24,207 nucleotides of DNA from a virus (IMGVR_UViG_3300005563_000098:1-24207), one strand, 5' to 3'; positions 14,999 through 23,547 are shown, counted from the stretch's first letter. Notes: generated by a model from the sequence alone, not told the origin. Translations and numbers: made by a program.

Positions 14999-17121
14999 GG
15001 GCTGACGCTCATATCAAACGGCGGCGTTTTCTTTGGGGGCTTAACCCCAGTCTGAAAGTCCTTAGCGATCATTGAAGCATCGACTTTGGCGGCTTCGATG
15101 ATCAGGGAGTGTTTTTCAATGCCAAGCTGCTCGGCCTTGAGCATCGCATTCCAATAGTTGTTCTCCCGAGCTGTACGTTCAGTCGAGGCGATTTGCGCGA
15201 TGGCTTTCTCGCGCTCGAAATCGAGGTTCGCGGCGTCGGATGCCGATTTCGCCTGGGTTTTGGCGTTCTCGGTATCCGCAAGTAACTGCGCTTCCGGTGA
15301 TGGTGTCGGGGGTGGTTGCTGCGGTTTCCAATCGCCAGGGTCGGTGAAGAATTTCTCGGGGTATGCAACACCGGCAGATTCGGCGATGAGTTGCTGCGTT
15401 TTAACCAACTGCTTCATGCTGACGATCGGGTTATCCGGCCCCAATTGCATGACGACTTCTTTTTGTGCAGCAGCGATCTGCTGTAGCATCGCCATATCGC
15501 GGTCGCGGTTTCCCGTTCCCAACCCGGTATTGATATTGACTTCCAGGTCCTGCAATCCCGCCCATTGCCGGGGATCGACTTGAACCGGAGAACCGTCAAC
15601 CTGAATCGCCCGCGCGAAATCCTGGTAGGCGATGATGCATTTCAGGACGGAGCGGAATAGCTTTCTCATTCCCCCTTGCGCCCAAATCCGGGCGATCATC
15701 TCCAGCCGGCCCTGCATCGCGCTATACTGAAGGCTGGCAGCAGTGGCGGATTGGTTTTGCAACGTGTCAGGGTCTAATCCACCCGTTGCCCTGCCAACGC
15801 CAGTTCTTATCTCCGCTTCGCCATCGAAATACGACATGGCCGTAAGGACTTTGTCGGCCACGAAGGGAATGGACATTTCCCTGATCGCGCCGGGTTGTTT
15901 GACAAGCACCGGAGCGCCCGGCGCCATGTTCATCAACTGATCTGGTTTAACAATCCAGTCCATCACCACCTCACGCTGAGGGGTATTGGAAAGGAATAGA
16001 TTGTCGTTCATCTGCCGAATGAGAACGGTGCGTATCTTCTGCAGTTCGGCCAAATCATCGGCGGGGCAACGCCCATAAACCGTATGCGGCATGGGAATGG
16101 GGGTGAAGTTTGCAAAAAACACCTGGGCTTCGTAGGGCTCGAAGTCCAGAACCTTCAGCGCGTTATCGCTTCCTCCCGCCAGGAAGTACCATTCTTTGAT
16201 TCCGGTTCCATCGGCATCACAGCGGATAATACCTTGCGCCACCGTGACCTTGCGCAACATAGGGTCGGCGGCTTGCGATCTGTTCTGCAGCCCCGCCGCG
16301 TCCATATTGTATTTGGTCGTGCGGTTCGGATAGGGGTCGGCGTAGGCAGGTAACGCGTTAACTATTTCCGCTGGGTATCCATCTTCTATCAAATCGCCCA
16401 CGGTCATGAACGTGCGGTGGGCTTGGAGGATGCAATAATCATCCGTCCTGGCGTCCCGGCTGATGACGTATTCCTCGGGCGGGATTACCTCAATACAGAC
16501 CTTGGACTTGTTGGTCTTCTGGCGCACTTTGATCGAGTGCATCTGGGTTGGGCCGTTTGGCCCCTGACCAATGGGTCCAGGCGTATGTTCAATCGGCTCC
16601 ATACCATTGTTCGCTACCGTCTGCAGGAACGTCGGCAAATGCTCATGCGGAATGTTGTCATGGATCTGATCGGAGGATTCCCAGTTCTCCTCCCACCAAA
16701 CCTTTACCGTGCCGAGCTTTTGAATCAGCGCGTCATCGCACCAATCCCCGAGGAGCAATTCGCCCCGGTTATCCTTACGAAACACCACGTCATTCACATA
16801 ATGCGTGATGGTCTTAACGATTGGGTCCAGCTCATCTTTGGGGCTGACGTACTCGGCGATATTCCGGCCTGCGGTAAAAATGCGCAGAAGACTGGGCTTC
16901 ATCAACCCGATGTAGCTTGAAACAGTTCTATCCGTGATCTTCGACCGCCCGTTTGGAGCGGGAAGATCATTCATTATCCCACGGTAGTAATCGTAGTTTC
17001 TGTCTCTATCGGCGGCGATGCGATCTGGGCCATAAACATATTCAAGGCCAGCCGTCATTTCGTTGGAGATAAGCCGCTCAATGGATTCTTTATCAAGTCC
17101 CTTGCCGGGCTCAGCGATCAT
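14995..17121 (-). CDS. Portal protein (P22-like)
   Basis: The 708-residue protein is close to the 725 residues of P22 gp1. The N-terminal region has YYRGIMNDLP, GRSKITDRTVSSYIGLMKPS and FRKDNRGELLLGDWCDDAL, patterns I associate with P22-like portals. The middle has GRCPADDLAELQKIRT and RQMNDNLFLS, as in the wing and stem region. The C-terminus (about 610-690) is a long charged Ala/Gln/Glu helix resembling a barrel. ATG overlaps the TerL stop. The dodecameric portal forms the DNA gate at one capsid vertex and docks terminase. Confidence 0.85.
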   Translation of the reverse strand: MIAEPGKGLDKESIERLISNEMTAGLEYVYGPDRIAADRDRNYDYYRGIMNDLPAPNGRSKITDRTVSSYIGLMKPSLLRIFTAGRNIAEYVSPKDELDPIVKTITHYVNDVVFRKDNRGELLLGDWCDDALIQKLGTVKVWWEENWESSDQIHDNIPHEHLPTFLQTVANNGMEPIEHTPGPIGQGPNGPTQMHSIKVRQKTNKSKVCIEVIPPEEYVISRDARTDDYCILQAHRTFMTVGDLIEDGYPAEIVNALPAYADPYPNRTTKYNMDAAGLQNRSQAADPMLRKVTVAQGIIRCDADGTGIKEWYFLAGGSDNALKVLDFEPYEAQVFFANFTPIPMPHTVYGRCPADDLAELQKIRTVLIRQMNDNLFLSNTPQREVVMDWIVKPDQLMNMAPGAPVLVKQPGAIREMSIPFVADKVLTAMSYFDGEAEIRTGVGRATGGLDPDTLQNQSATAASLQYSAMQGRLEMIARIWAQGGMRKLFRSVLKCIIAYQDFARAIQVDGSPVQVDPRQWAGLQDLEVNINTGLGTGNRDRDMAMLQQIAAAQKEVVMQLGPDNPIVSMKQLVKTQQLIAESAGVAYPEKFFTDPGDWKPQQPPPTPSPEAQLLADTENAKTQAKSASDAANLDFEREKAIAQIASTERTARENNYWNAMLKAEQLGIEKHSLIIEAAKVDASMIAKDFQTGVKPPKKTPPFDMSVSP

Positions 17122-18395
17122 GCGACCCAGTCAACCTTAAATTCCATAACCTCGTTACCCCAGGCCGCTTTAGATGTTTTCTTAATGCCGGTGAATAAAT
17201 ACCGGAATGCGTCGGCAGGATGGCTTGTCCAATCATGCAATGGACGGTCGCGGAAGACTTTCTTCTGCTCATCCCATTCGGTGCGGTATTGCTTCAGCGC
17301 CTCAATTCCGCGCTTACATTTCTCAGCGTCGAACCAACAGCGGTTGAGAACCAAACGAACCGCATTAACGCCATCTTCAACGCCCAATTTTGGCGCGACG
17401 GTTGCGTTAATGTCCAATTCCTTCAGGACCTCTTTCCGGCTTTTGCCAGTACCAAGCTCTTTCGCCTCAACGTCATGAGGTAGGATATGGTCAGCATAGA
17501 CATAGGGCTTGGCCCTCAGTTCCTTGACATACCAGTCAAGCCCAACGCCGTTATTCTCCAGATAATCGATCAGGTGGTATTCCTGTCCTACCTGCTGGCA
17601 GAACCAAATCGCGGTTGAGTCGCCTATTCCTAAATCCCACGCCGTAATTACATCGGTGGATTTGTCATATGGCACCCGGCAGATGCGCTTCTGCGCCTCG
17701 GCCTCGGCCATTTCTTTGCCGTAATATGCGCCCTGGATTGCGGCTTCAAACGAGCACTCAAATTCCTGGGCATATTGATCTGCGGTCAGATCACGTTTAG
17801 CGGCTTGCAGCTCAATCTCGTGAATAAGTCCGGTTTCTGAAGCGCGATGCATCCGCGCATACCAGTCCGGGCTGTTCTGCGCCGCCTGCCAGATTTCGTA
17901 GAAATCATTGTGACCGTTCGGTGTCCCGATAAAATCCGCCCACCCCAGCCGGTCAGATAGCGCCGGTCGTACGACAGGCCATATACGAGGGTCCATGGTG
18001 CCATATTCGTCAAACACCACCCCATCCAGATAAATCCCTCTCAAGCTATCGGGGTTGTCGGCGCCGTAAAGTCTGACCTGGGCACCATTCGGATAATCAG
18101 CGCGCAGTTCGGATTCGTTGAACGTCGCGCCGGCTGAAATCAGCGGGGCCGAATAGAACTTCAGATAATCCCAAGCAACAGCTTTGGCTTGCTTCAGGAA
18201 TGGGGCGATATAAGCAAACCTCGGCCGCTCAAGCGTTTCGGTCAGCGCCCCTCGGATCAAATCATTCACCCGCGAGACCGTCTTTCCACCGCGACGGTGG
18301 ACAACCTCACACGAAAAGCGTTGGGTCCGGTTATGAAATGGCTGGAATAATGGTCTTGGCGTATAGGGGATGATTACCCGGCGTTCGGCTGCCAA
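17118..18395 (-). CDS. terL: Terminase large subunit
   Basis: The 425-residue protein is the ATPase/nuclease that pumps DNA into the prohead. An atypical Walker A HRRGGKT is at 33-39, Walker B GVVFDE at 125-130, and a coupling motif IGTPNGHND at 156-164. In the nuclease part TAWDLGIGDS (251-260) supplies the first metal-binding Asp and HPADAFRY (392-399) a late acidic residue. The start is TTG at 18395, 22 bases inside TerS; it places IIPYTPRPL about where related proteins begin. No better ATG is present. The stop overlaps the portal start (ATGA). Confidence 0.92.
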   Translation of the reverse strand: MAAERRVIIPYTPRPLFQPFHNRTQRFSCEVVHRRGGKTVSRVNDLIRGALTETLERPRFAYIAPFLKQAKAVAWDYLKFYSAPLISAGATFNESELRADYPNGAQVRLYGADNPDSLRGIYLDGVVFDEYGTMDPRIWPVVRPALSDRLGWADFIGTPNGHNDFYEIWQAAQNSPDWYARMHRASETGLIHEIELQAAKRDLTADQYAQEFECSFEAAIQGAYYGKEMAEAEAQKRICRVPYDKSTDVITAWDLGIGDSTAIWFCQQVGQEYHLIDYLENNGVGLDWYVKELRAKPYVYADHILPHDVEAKELGTGKSRKEVLKELDINATVAPKLGVEDGVNAVRLVLNRCWFDAEKCKRGIEALKQYRTEWDEQKKVFRDRPLHDWTSHPADAFRYLFTGIKKTSKAAWGNEVMEFKVDWVA

Positions 18396-18814
18396 GAAAT
18401 CACCAATGGGCCGCCATCAGCGCCCGTATGTTCATTTGTTACCTTATCGCCATATTTTTTCGGCTTCAGCTTGGCCGCCACCCATTTCCGGGCGTCAACA
18501 CGAAGCCTAGAGCGATTAATCCATTCGTGATCGCAAACTTCATATTTGCTGCCGTCATCATGGGTTAGCGTTTTGGTATCCCGGCTCGCCTCATCGGCTA
18601 TCCCAATGATTTCATCCGCCAACGTGTCCGCCTGTTCTTCGCGTGCGCGCGCGTACATGTCCGAGAATTCATTGTGGCGGCTAAGCCATAAATATACCGT
18701 TGATCTAACCGGCATATCCTCTCGCTCACATATTTCCTTCAGAGATTGGCCATCCCCGAGAAGGGAACAAATCTCAGCGGCTTTCTCAGGGCTGTAATCA
18801 GTCGGGCGCGACAT
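18374..18814 (-). CDS. terS: Terminase small subunit (Sf6-type)
   Basis: The 146-residue protein is close to the 140 residues of Sf6 gp1. It has an N-terminal helix-turn-helix (YSPEKAAEICSLLGDGQSLK, SLKEICEREDMPVRSTVYLW). A conserved middle follows (FSDMYARAREEQADTLADEI) and a C-terminal WINRSRLRVDARKWVAAKLK then KPKKYGDKVT. It would bind the packaging site and feed TerL. GAGG lies 7 bases before the ATG. The start shares a base with the preceding stop (TGATG), and TerL begins inside its last 22 bases. Confidence 0.88.
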   Translation of the reverse strand: MSRPTDYSPEKAAEICSLLGDGQSLKEICEREDMPVRSTVYLWLSRHNEFSDMYARAREEQADTLADEIIGIADEASRDTKTLTHDDGSKYEVCDHEWINRSRLRVDARKWVAAKLKPKKYGDKVTNEHTGADGGPLVISWQPNAG

Positions 18815-19827
18815 CAGGCAGCCTCGCTATGCCGGATTGAAATAACCTTGCTCAAATCAGCCTTGGGTATCTCGAATTTATTGGCCGGGAGCGGTTCAAG
18901 ATACCCGCCAACTTTCATGGGGTCTTTGTTGAAATCCTCATTCGCATGTAACCCTATCGTGGCGGCGTAGAATGGGAGCAATCCATGACCATAGACCGTC
19001 ATGGTAAATGCGGGTCTGAGTCTTTCAGATGCGGTATGAATCGGAAGCTCCTCGATGATGCGGTCAAAGTCGAAATACTGTCGCGCCATGTGGGAGTTTG
19101 TATCGAACTTCCGTTCGTACCCTCGGGATTTGCAAAGCACGGGACCGGATTGGGCGTCTTTGGCTTCGATCTTGTGGTAGGCGTGGAGCTTTCCAGCGGA
19201 ACGGCTACTGTCAAATCCGAACAGATGGAATTTGTCGGCGCCCATAAAATGGCCGGGCATGATCGACCTTAGCCCTACCGTCGTCGCGCCAGGAACCACA
19301 TGCCACGGCCTGGTCGGCCAGTATTGGCGAAGGACCGCAGTCGGCTCGTCCCCTTGCGGGAAGTCCTGGCCGGCGTGCCACAGGAAGACCGGATAAGCCT
19401 TCAGGCTCTCAAACACGCTGTCATGGCATTGGCTGGCCACGAAATAACGAACGTCCTTCCTCGGGCGTTTAACGTAATCCGCAACCCAGTCCTTGGGGTC
19501 GAGCAGGAAATGCCCCCAGGGGACAATTCCTTTTTCCAATAGCCAGTCATGTGACTTATTCACGCTGACGATATTCACGCCGCGCTTCTTCAAACGGAGA
19601 ATATCTTGAACACAGTTATTGATGGACGGGCCCCCGCCTATAATCGCCCATTCCTTGGCTTTGTTTTCGCACTGCAAGAAATGAGGTAGCTTTCGCTCCA
19701 TCGCGCTACAGGCTCTCGCCCTCACGTCTTCCCGGCTGAGCCGACCACCCATTGTGCTGTGGAGAACGCTTTTAAGCGTAGGTCCATCACTGGACAGATC
19801 AATTTCCGGGAATGTCTCGAATGACAT
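18814..19827 (-). CDS. DUF115/MAF-like protein, probable glycan-related enzyme
   Basis: The 337-residue protein has WAIIGGGPSINNC (about 59-71), VSVNKSHDWLLEKGIVPWGH and, later, VVPGATTVGLRSIMPGHFMG with HLFGFDSS. These resemble DUF115 / motility-accessory-factor proteins, which use a nucleotide-binding Rossmann-like fold and are linked to sugar modification, though their reaction is often unknown. The GGGPS motif probably binds a nucleotide-sugar. GAGG lies 4 bases before the ATG. It is transcribed just ahead of the terminase and lies near the glycosyltransferase and FkbM genes, so a shared job is plausible but not shown. Confidence 0.6.
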   Translation of the reverse strand: MSFETFPEIDLSSDGPTLKSVLHSTMGGRLSREDVRARACSAMERKLPHFLQCENKAKEWAIIGGGPSINNCVQDILRLKKRGVNIVSVNKSHDWLLEKGIVPWGHFLLDPKDWVADYVKRPRKDVRYFVASQCHDSVFESLKAYPVFLWHAGQDFPQGDEPTAVLRQYWPTRPWHVVPGATTVGLRSIMPGHFMGADKFHLFGFDSSRSAGKLHAYHKIEAKDAQSGPVLCKSRGYERKFDTNSHMARQYFDFDRIIEELPIHTASERLRPAFTMTVYGHGLLPFYAATIGLHANEDFNKDPMKVGGYLEPLPANKFEIPKADLSKVISIRHSEAA

Positions 19828-19965
19828 TTTCCCTCACTTGATCTGTTAATGGAGATGCGCCCGAGCATCCCGACCATTTTTAAGCTGTGCTTGAATGTTT
19901 GTGACGGTGCCGGGCGCAATTCGCGGAACGTTACAATTAATACCCTGGAATTATGGAACGTGAAG
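19828..19965 (-). promoter_or_regulatory. 138-base gap, possible late promoter region
   Basis: This is the largest gap in the right half of the window and separates the accessory cassette from the packaging genes. Bases GGAACGT occur twice, at about 19925 and 19954 on the + strand. The minus strand has TTCACG, 16 bases, then TATTAA, a weak -35/-10 match. A 5-bp inverted repeat GATGC/GCATC (loop TCGGGC) lies near 19853-19868 with no T tract. I cannot place a promoter with confidence. Confidence 0.25.
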
Positions 19966-20487
19966 TCAAGCTGCTTTTTGAGCCCTTCTGGTTTTCGCCC
20001 ATTTGATCAAAACGCTTAGACCGAGCATGAACTTTTTCCGGTCGGGACAGTGAGCGGATTGCTTTCCCTTCAGCCAGCCTGGATAGCGTTCATGAATAAT
20101 CACGTTATCAACAGCATCGAACACCCCTCTCCCGTGACTCTTGAGCATGTCACACGCTCGGCGAAATTCCGCTTCGTCTGTCGCATCACCCCCGGTTGGC
20201 TCCCCGCCTGTGGCATGGAGCAGATCCATGGCCTTTGGGTGGGGGCTGCCGAATACATTCTGGCGGGTCGCTCTGAATGCACATGCAGCGTTATAGGCGT
20301 CTAAACTGATCACCGGATGCACTTTGTCATATCTGAGGGCTTTGATCGCATCCAGGGGGCAGCTCGCGAGAGTGGCGTCCTCTGGGGAGATTTGAGTGCG
20401 CTTCATGATTAGCTCCGGGGTTCCGAGATCAATTGAGGGACGTGGTTTATTCTTAGGGCGACCGCCCTTATTGATTTTCTTTCTCAT
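19966..20487 (-). CDS. Basic phage protein with N-terminal GRPK...DLGTPEL motif
   Basis: The 173-residue protein starts with a basic stretch (MRKKINKGGRPKNKPRP) and IDLGTPEL, which I recall in small phage proteins of alphaproteobacteria. The rest is helical and alpha-rich (ISLDAYNAACAFRATRQ, FRRACDMLKSHGRGVFDA). I choose the ATG at 20487, with GAGG 5 bases upstream; a GTG at 20493 lies too close to it. It overlaps the upstream mini-gene by 20 bases and is followed by a 138-base gap. The position before late genes and the basic N-terminus hint at DNA binding or late regulation, but that is inference. Confidence 0.6.
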   Translation of the reverse strand: MRKKINKGGRPKNKPRPSIDLGTPELIMKRTQISPEDATLASCPLDAIKALRYDKVHPVISLDAYNAACAFRATRQNVFGSPHPKAMDLLHATGGEPTGGDATDEAEFRRACDMLKSHGRGVFDAVDNVIIHERYPGWLKGKQSAHCPDRKKFMLGLSVLIKWAKTRRAQKAA

Positions 20488-20650
20488 GGTCACCTCGGTA
20501 CGTGTTGATAACGGATTTCATCGGGCAGTCATTCGGCCAGGAACTCATACATCCCAGTTCCATAACGATCATTGGCGCATATCCGCAGGATGCGCAGCGC
20601 TCGACGGTTCCGGGTGTTCTTAATTCACCGTTTTTGAACCCCCGGCTCAC
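20468..20650 (-). CDS. Four-cysteine mini-protein
   Basis: The 60-residue protein has CASC (Cys19, Cys22) and further cysteines at 34 and 42, a possible small zinc-binding or disulfide fold. The GTG start overlaps the FkbM stop (GTGA), with AAGGGGG 6 bases upstream. The last 20 bases overlap the next gene. The coupling and SD support a real gene, but the short length leaves it uncertain. No family is recognised. Confidence 0.5.
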   Translation of the reverse strand: MSRGFKNGELRTPGTVERCASCGYAPMIVMELGCMSSWPNDCPMKSVINTYRGDHEKENQ

Positions 20651-21390
20651 AGCAGCCCCCTTACACTCAAATAATGATTAAAATCCCCACTCTTTGGGTC
20701 GGCTGGCATCAATGCATCAACAGACTCAATCCTCCCCCCGCGCTCATATATCTTCCATATGCGATAGCCCAACTGGGCTGCGGCCTTATTCCACTCAGCG
20801 CAATTGTCGGCGTCAAACGTCTCAAGCAGAATGTCGGGCCTGCTTTCCAATGACATCCCACCCAACACAAGAGCCTCTGCACCCTCCACATCGATCTTCA
20901 CCAACCCGCGCTGGCCGAGCTTGATGTCATAATTCGAGAACTTCTCGGCGACAGCGAGCACAGACTCATGCCTGCCTTGGGTTTCGCCCAAATGTCCGCC
21001 ACTGGAGATGAAGCCATCCTTATAAACCCATGAGAGAGTGGCCACGCCGCGACGGTCGGCGAGTGCTTCCCGATGCAACTCTATATTCTTGAAATCGTTA
21101 ATGCGCTTATGCACGGAGAGGCGCGCGAACGCGTCAGGATTAGGCTCGAAGGCATGTATGGGGATGTCCTCTCTAAGTGACGCTGCGGCGAGGCTATAAA
21201 CCCCCTCCTGCGCCCCTATATCAATGATGGTCGAGGCAGAGCGCACCAGTTTGCACCAAAGCGCCATTGAGATTGGCTCGAAATGTTTAAGCTGGACGAT
21301 GTCAACATAACGATGACTGTCGTTCGCTGAAAACATCCTAAACGGAGGGCAATCGAAAATATCAACACTATAAAAGCCAGGCACAGTCAC
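20647..21390 (-). CDS. FkbM-family SAM-dependent methyltransferase
   Basis: The 247-residue protein has the class I methyltransferase motifs DIGAQEGVYSL (57-67), FEPNP (81-85) and the FkbM signature KIDVEGAE (165-172). FkbM enzymes usually O-methylate sugars or related small groups. It follows the glycosyltransferase with a GTGA overlap, so it probably acts on the same glycan. The target (host surface polysaccharide, virion protein or DNA sugar) cannot be told from the sequence. It lacks a signal or membrane segment, so a cytoplasmic location is expected. Confidence 0.85.
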   Translation of the reverse strand: MTVPGFYSVDIFDCPPFRMFSANDSHRYVDIVQLKHFEPISMALWCKLVRSASTIIDIGAQEGVYSLAAASLREDIPIHAFEPNPDAFARLSVHKRINDFKNIELHREALADRRGVATLSWVYKDGFISSGGHLGETQGRHESVLAVAEKFSNYDIKLGQRGLVKIDVEGAEALVLGGMSLESRPDILLETFDADNCAEWNKAAAQLGYRIWKIYERGGRIESVDALMPADPKSGDFNHYLSVRGLL

Positions 21391-22679
21391 TTGGCGTATC
21401 TCTCATATAATTCCATATACTTCACGCGATCTGGATCAATCTGACGCTTGCCATCAGGACCGGGCTTCAATCCCATAAATTTGTTCTTGCCGGAATTACA
21501 CCACACGATTCCGTTATCTTTATACTCATAATCAATATGTTTATCGTCCAGGAACGCCAGCTTCGGCGAGCAGCCCAGATCGCGGAGATATTCATAGCAT
21601 CCATACATCGCGAATTGATCAATGCCCCATTGTAGATTCCCGCGCTGCCAGCAGAAGGCGATGTAGGCCGCAATCAGCCGGAAATATCGCTGCGCTGCGG
21701 GTGTCGGGGCCACTCCAACCACGCAGGCGTTGAACTGATTCCACGGCTCGAACCTGCCGGCGCGCACACGGAACGCAACGTCATGGCCATCGAGCGTTGC
21801 AAACATTGGTGCTGGATCGTTGCGGAACAGCGCATCAACATCCATCAACCACAGCGGCCCCTTGGCTTCTCGGAGATGTTGCCACAAGCGTATAAAACGA
21901 ATGGAATGATAATAGGCGCGCGAGGCTTCACAATATTCATATGTCCCGACGCCTAATTTATTCCCCAACGGGTTCATTTCATGAATATGGATGTTTTGGC
22001 CATTTGAAACATCGCGGAGAGACGCCACTAACGCATCTCCGAATGCGTTCATATATTTCCCATCGGCGCCGAGATATATCGTTGGGCTTGATGATGCCAG
22101 CCCCGTCCCATGGACCTCTGGCAGTCCGCGTAAAATATCCTCATCACTCATACTTTCCAGATATGCATAAAATTTGGGATCAAAATTAACACATGACCAC
22201 ACGTGATTTTGTACGCGGTCGCGAAACAGCGTGAGATTCCGCTGCGCGCCTGAGCGGTCTCGATCACAAAAACGCGCCAAACATTTCGCGACCAGATCAT
22301 TACTCTTGAACGCCAGTTCCTGATAAAGCTCAAAATCATCCACACAGTATTTGAAAAACATCTCATCCAAACTGGTCGCGTGATAAGGCATAAGCTCGCG
22401 ATCAATGCGCGCGGAGAACTCCTTATAAAATAGGAGCGCCCCTAGAATTTTTAGCTTTTCGCTATCCGATTCACTGTTCTCCAACATTTCATCCATGGTT
22501 TCGGCAGTCGAGCGCGGTTGATCGTCAAATATCGTCCGCGCATACGCAATTCCGGCATCTATATTTTTCGAGTCAGAACACCAAGCGCTGTAATAGGCCA
22601 ATGCAGCCAAGCGCCGCTGTCCTTCCGCTTCTGCTTTTTGGGCTCTTGCAAAATAGTCGATGCCGAACGCAAAGGTCAT
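21387..22679 (-). CDS. GT-A-like glycosyltransferase with helical N-terminal half
   Basis: The 430-residue protein has an N-terminal helical region (about 1-180) with Ala-rich repeats (ARAQKAEAEGQRRLAALAYY) that look TPR-like. The catalytic part begins near TIYLGADGKYM (200) and has LWLMDVDALF with the metal/nucleotide-sugar DXD motif at 280-282. FNACVVGV (316-323) and WGIDQFAM (351-358) follow, as in GT8-like folds. AAGGA lies 8 bases before the ATG. It overlaps both neighbours and leads into the FkbM gene. Donor and acceptor sugar are unknown. Confidence 0.7.
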   Translation of the reverse strand: MTFAFGIDYFARAQKAEAEGQRRLAALAYYSAWCSDSKNIDAGIAYARTIFDDQPRSTAETMDEMLENSESDSEKLKILGALLFYKEFSARIDRELMPYHATSLDEMFFKYCVDDFELYQELAFKSNDLVAKCLARFCDRDRSGAQRNLTLFRDRVQNHVWSCVNFDPKFYAYLESMSDEDILRGLPEVHGTGLASSSPTIYLGADGKYMNAFGDALVASLRDVSNGQNIHIHEMNPLGNKLGVGTYEYCEASRAYYHSIRFIRLWQHLREAKGPLWLMDVDALFRNDPAPMFATLDGHDVAFRVRAGRFEPWNQFNACVVGVAPTPAAQRYFRLIAAYIAFCWQRGNLQWGIDQFAMYGCYEYLRDLGCSPKLAFLDDKHIDYEYKDNGIVWCNSGKNKFMGLKPGPDGKRQIDPDRVKYMELYERYAK

Positions 22680-23065
22680 TCTGGATCGTCCTTGCGGCGG
22701 TGAGTGCGCATGAATCCAACTGTTTTTACATCATCTGCGCGTCGAGCGTGTAACCAACCTCCAAAACTAAATGGAGATACTATGCTATTAGCTTGAATAG
22801 GCTCCAGCTTGCGCATGGCGCGGTACGCGTCGAGTATGCAGTCAATTACATCTGGGCTGCCCGGTCGCCTGTTGAACGCTTTCCAGCCGGCTAAGCGCTG
22901 CTCCTCCGTCACAGGTATTTCCGGCTCATCGGATGGGTTGAGGGCGACTTCAAGAATGTCGCGCATATTCTTCCAATTTATGTCAGCGGGGCCATGTATT
23001 GGCCACATTGCCTTCCAAAGTGCCCGCTCCACCATCGCGTCGTCTATCTGTATTTTCTTGGTCAT
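22676..23065 (-). CDS. Phage protein of unknown function
   Basis: The 129-residue protein is helical in its first part and has EEQRLAGWKAFNRRPGS and DCILDAYRAMRK, a layout seen in small phage early proteins. It is joined to both neighbours by ATGA overlaps, between the nuclease and the glycosyltransferase. I do not recognise a domain. Confidence 0.55.
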   Translation of the reverse strand: MTKKIQIDDAMVERALWKAMWPIHGPADINWKNMRDILEVALNPSDEPEIPVTEEQRLAGWKAFNRRPGSPDVIDCILDAYRAMRKLEPIQANSIVSPFSFGGWLHARRADDVKTVGFMRTHRRKDDPE

Positions 23066-23547
23066 CCGGCACCTAGAATCGAGAAATCGTTCACCTCTTT
23101 TGGTGACATTGGCTTTGGCTTAGTCGGAATTAATCCGACCTCACGCAATAAAATCTGCGCTCTGGCCAGGGGATTGTGATGGATTTCAGATCCAGTCACC
23201 CGAAACACGCGGTAACCGTATTCCTCGATAACGGCGGTTCGTCTTACATCCCGAGCAATATCCTTGTGAAACGCGGCACCATCACATTCGATCACAATCC
23301 GAGGGGCACCATTGGGATGTATTACAACAACATCAGCGCGGTATTTCCCAATCGGAACCTGGACATCAATCTTTGGCCTGATTTCCGGGTCTGCCGTCAG
23401 AATCACCAGGCACAAAGCACATACGAAAAGCTGCTCAATTGGGCTTTCACACTTCTCCACAATCTCCAGCATTTCGGCTGGCATTTGGCCCATGAATGGC
23501 GTGACCAAACTCCACCCCGAAATGCCATCAATCTCGCGCCGGCTCAT
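23062..23547 (-). CDS. PD-(D/E)XK endonuclease, DUF559/Vsr-like
   Basis: The 161-residue protein has the DUF559 pattern: Glu38 in ESPIEQ, Asp72 in YRADVVV, and Glu87-Cys-Asp89 then GxxFH (IECDGAAFH). The segment RDVRRTAVIEEYGYRVFRVT is followed by SEI. DUF559 proteins are small single-domain nucleases related to Vsr and are found with phage and mobile DNA. A role in DNA repair, resolution or processing of phage DNA, or against competing DNA, is possible. ATGA overlaps join it to the replication-like gene and the next gene. Confidence 0.75.
   Translation of the reverse strand: MSRREIDGISGWSLVTPFMGQMPAEMLEIVEKCESPIEQLFVCALCLVILTADPEIRPKIDVQVPIGKYRADVVVIHPNGAPRIVIECDGAAFHKDIARDVRRTAVIEEYGYRVFRVTGSEIHHNPLARAQILLREVGLIPTKPKPMSPKEVNDFSILGAG

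Noticed and set aside
16417-16920. 167-codon + strand ORF inside the portal gene
   Set aside because: It is the complementary frame of a well-supported portal, and composition does not suggest a real protein.
19853-19868. GATGC/GCATC inverted repeat as a terminator before the DUF115-like gene
   Set aside because: The stem is short and no T tract follows on the minus strand.
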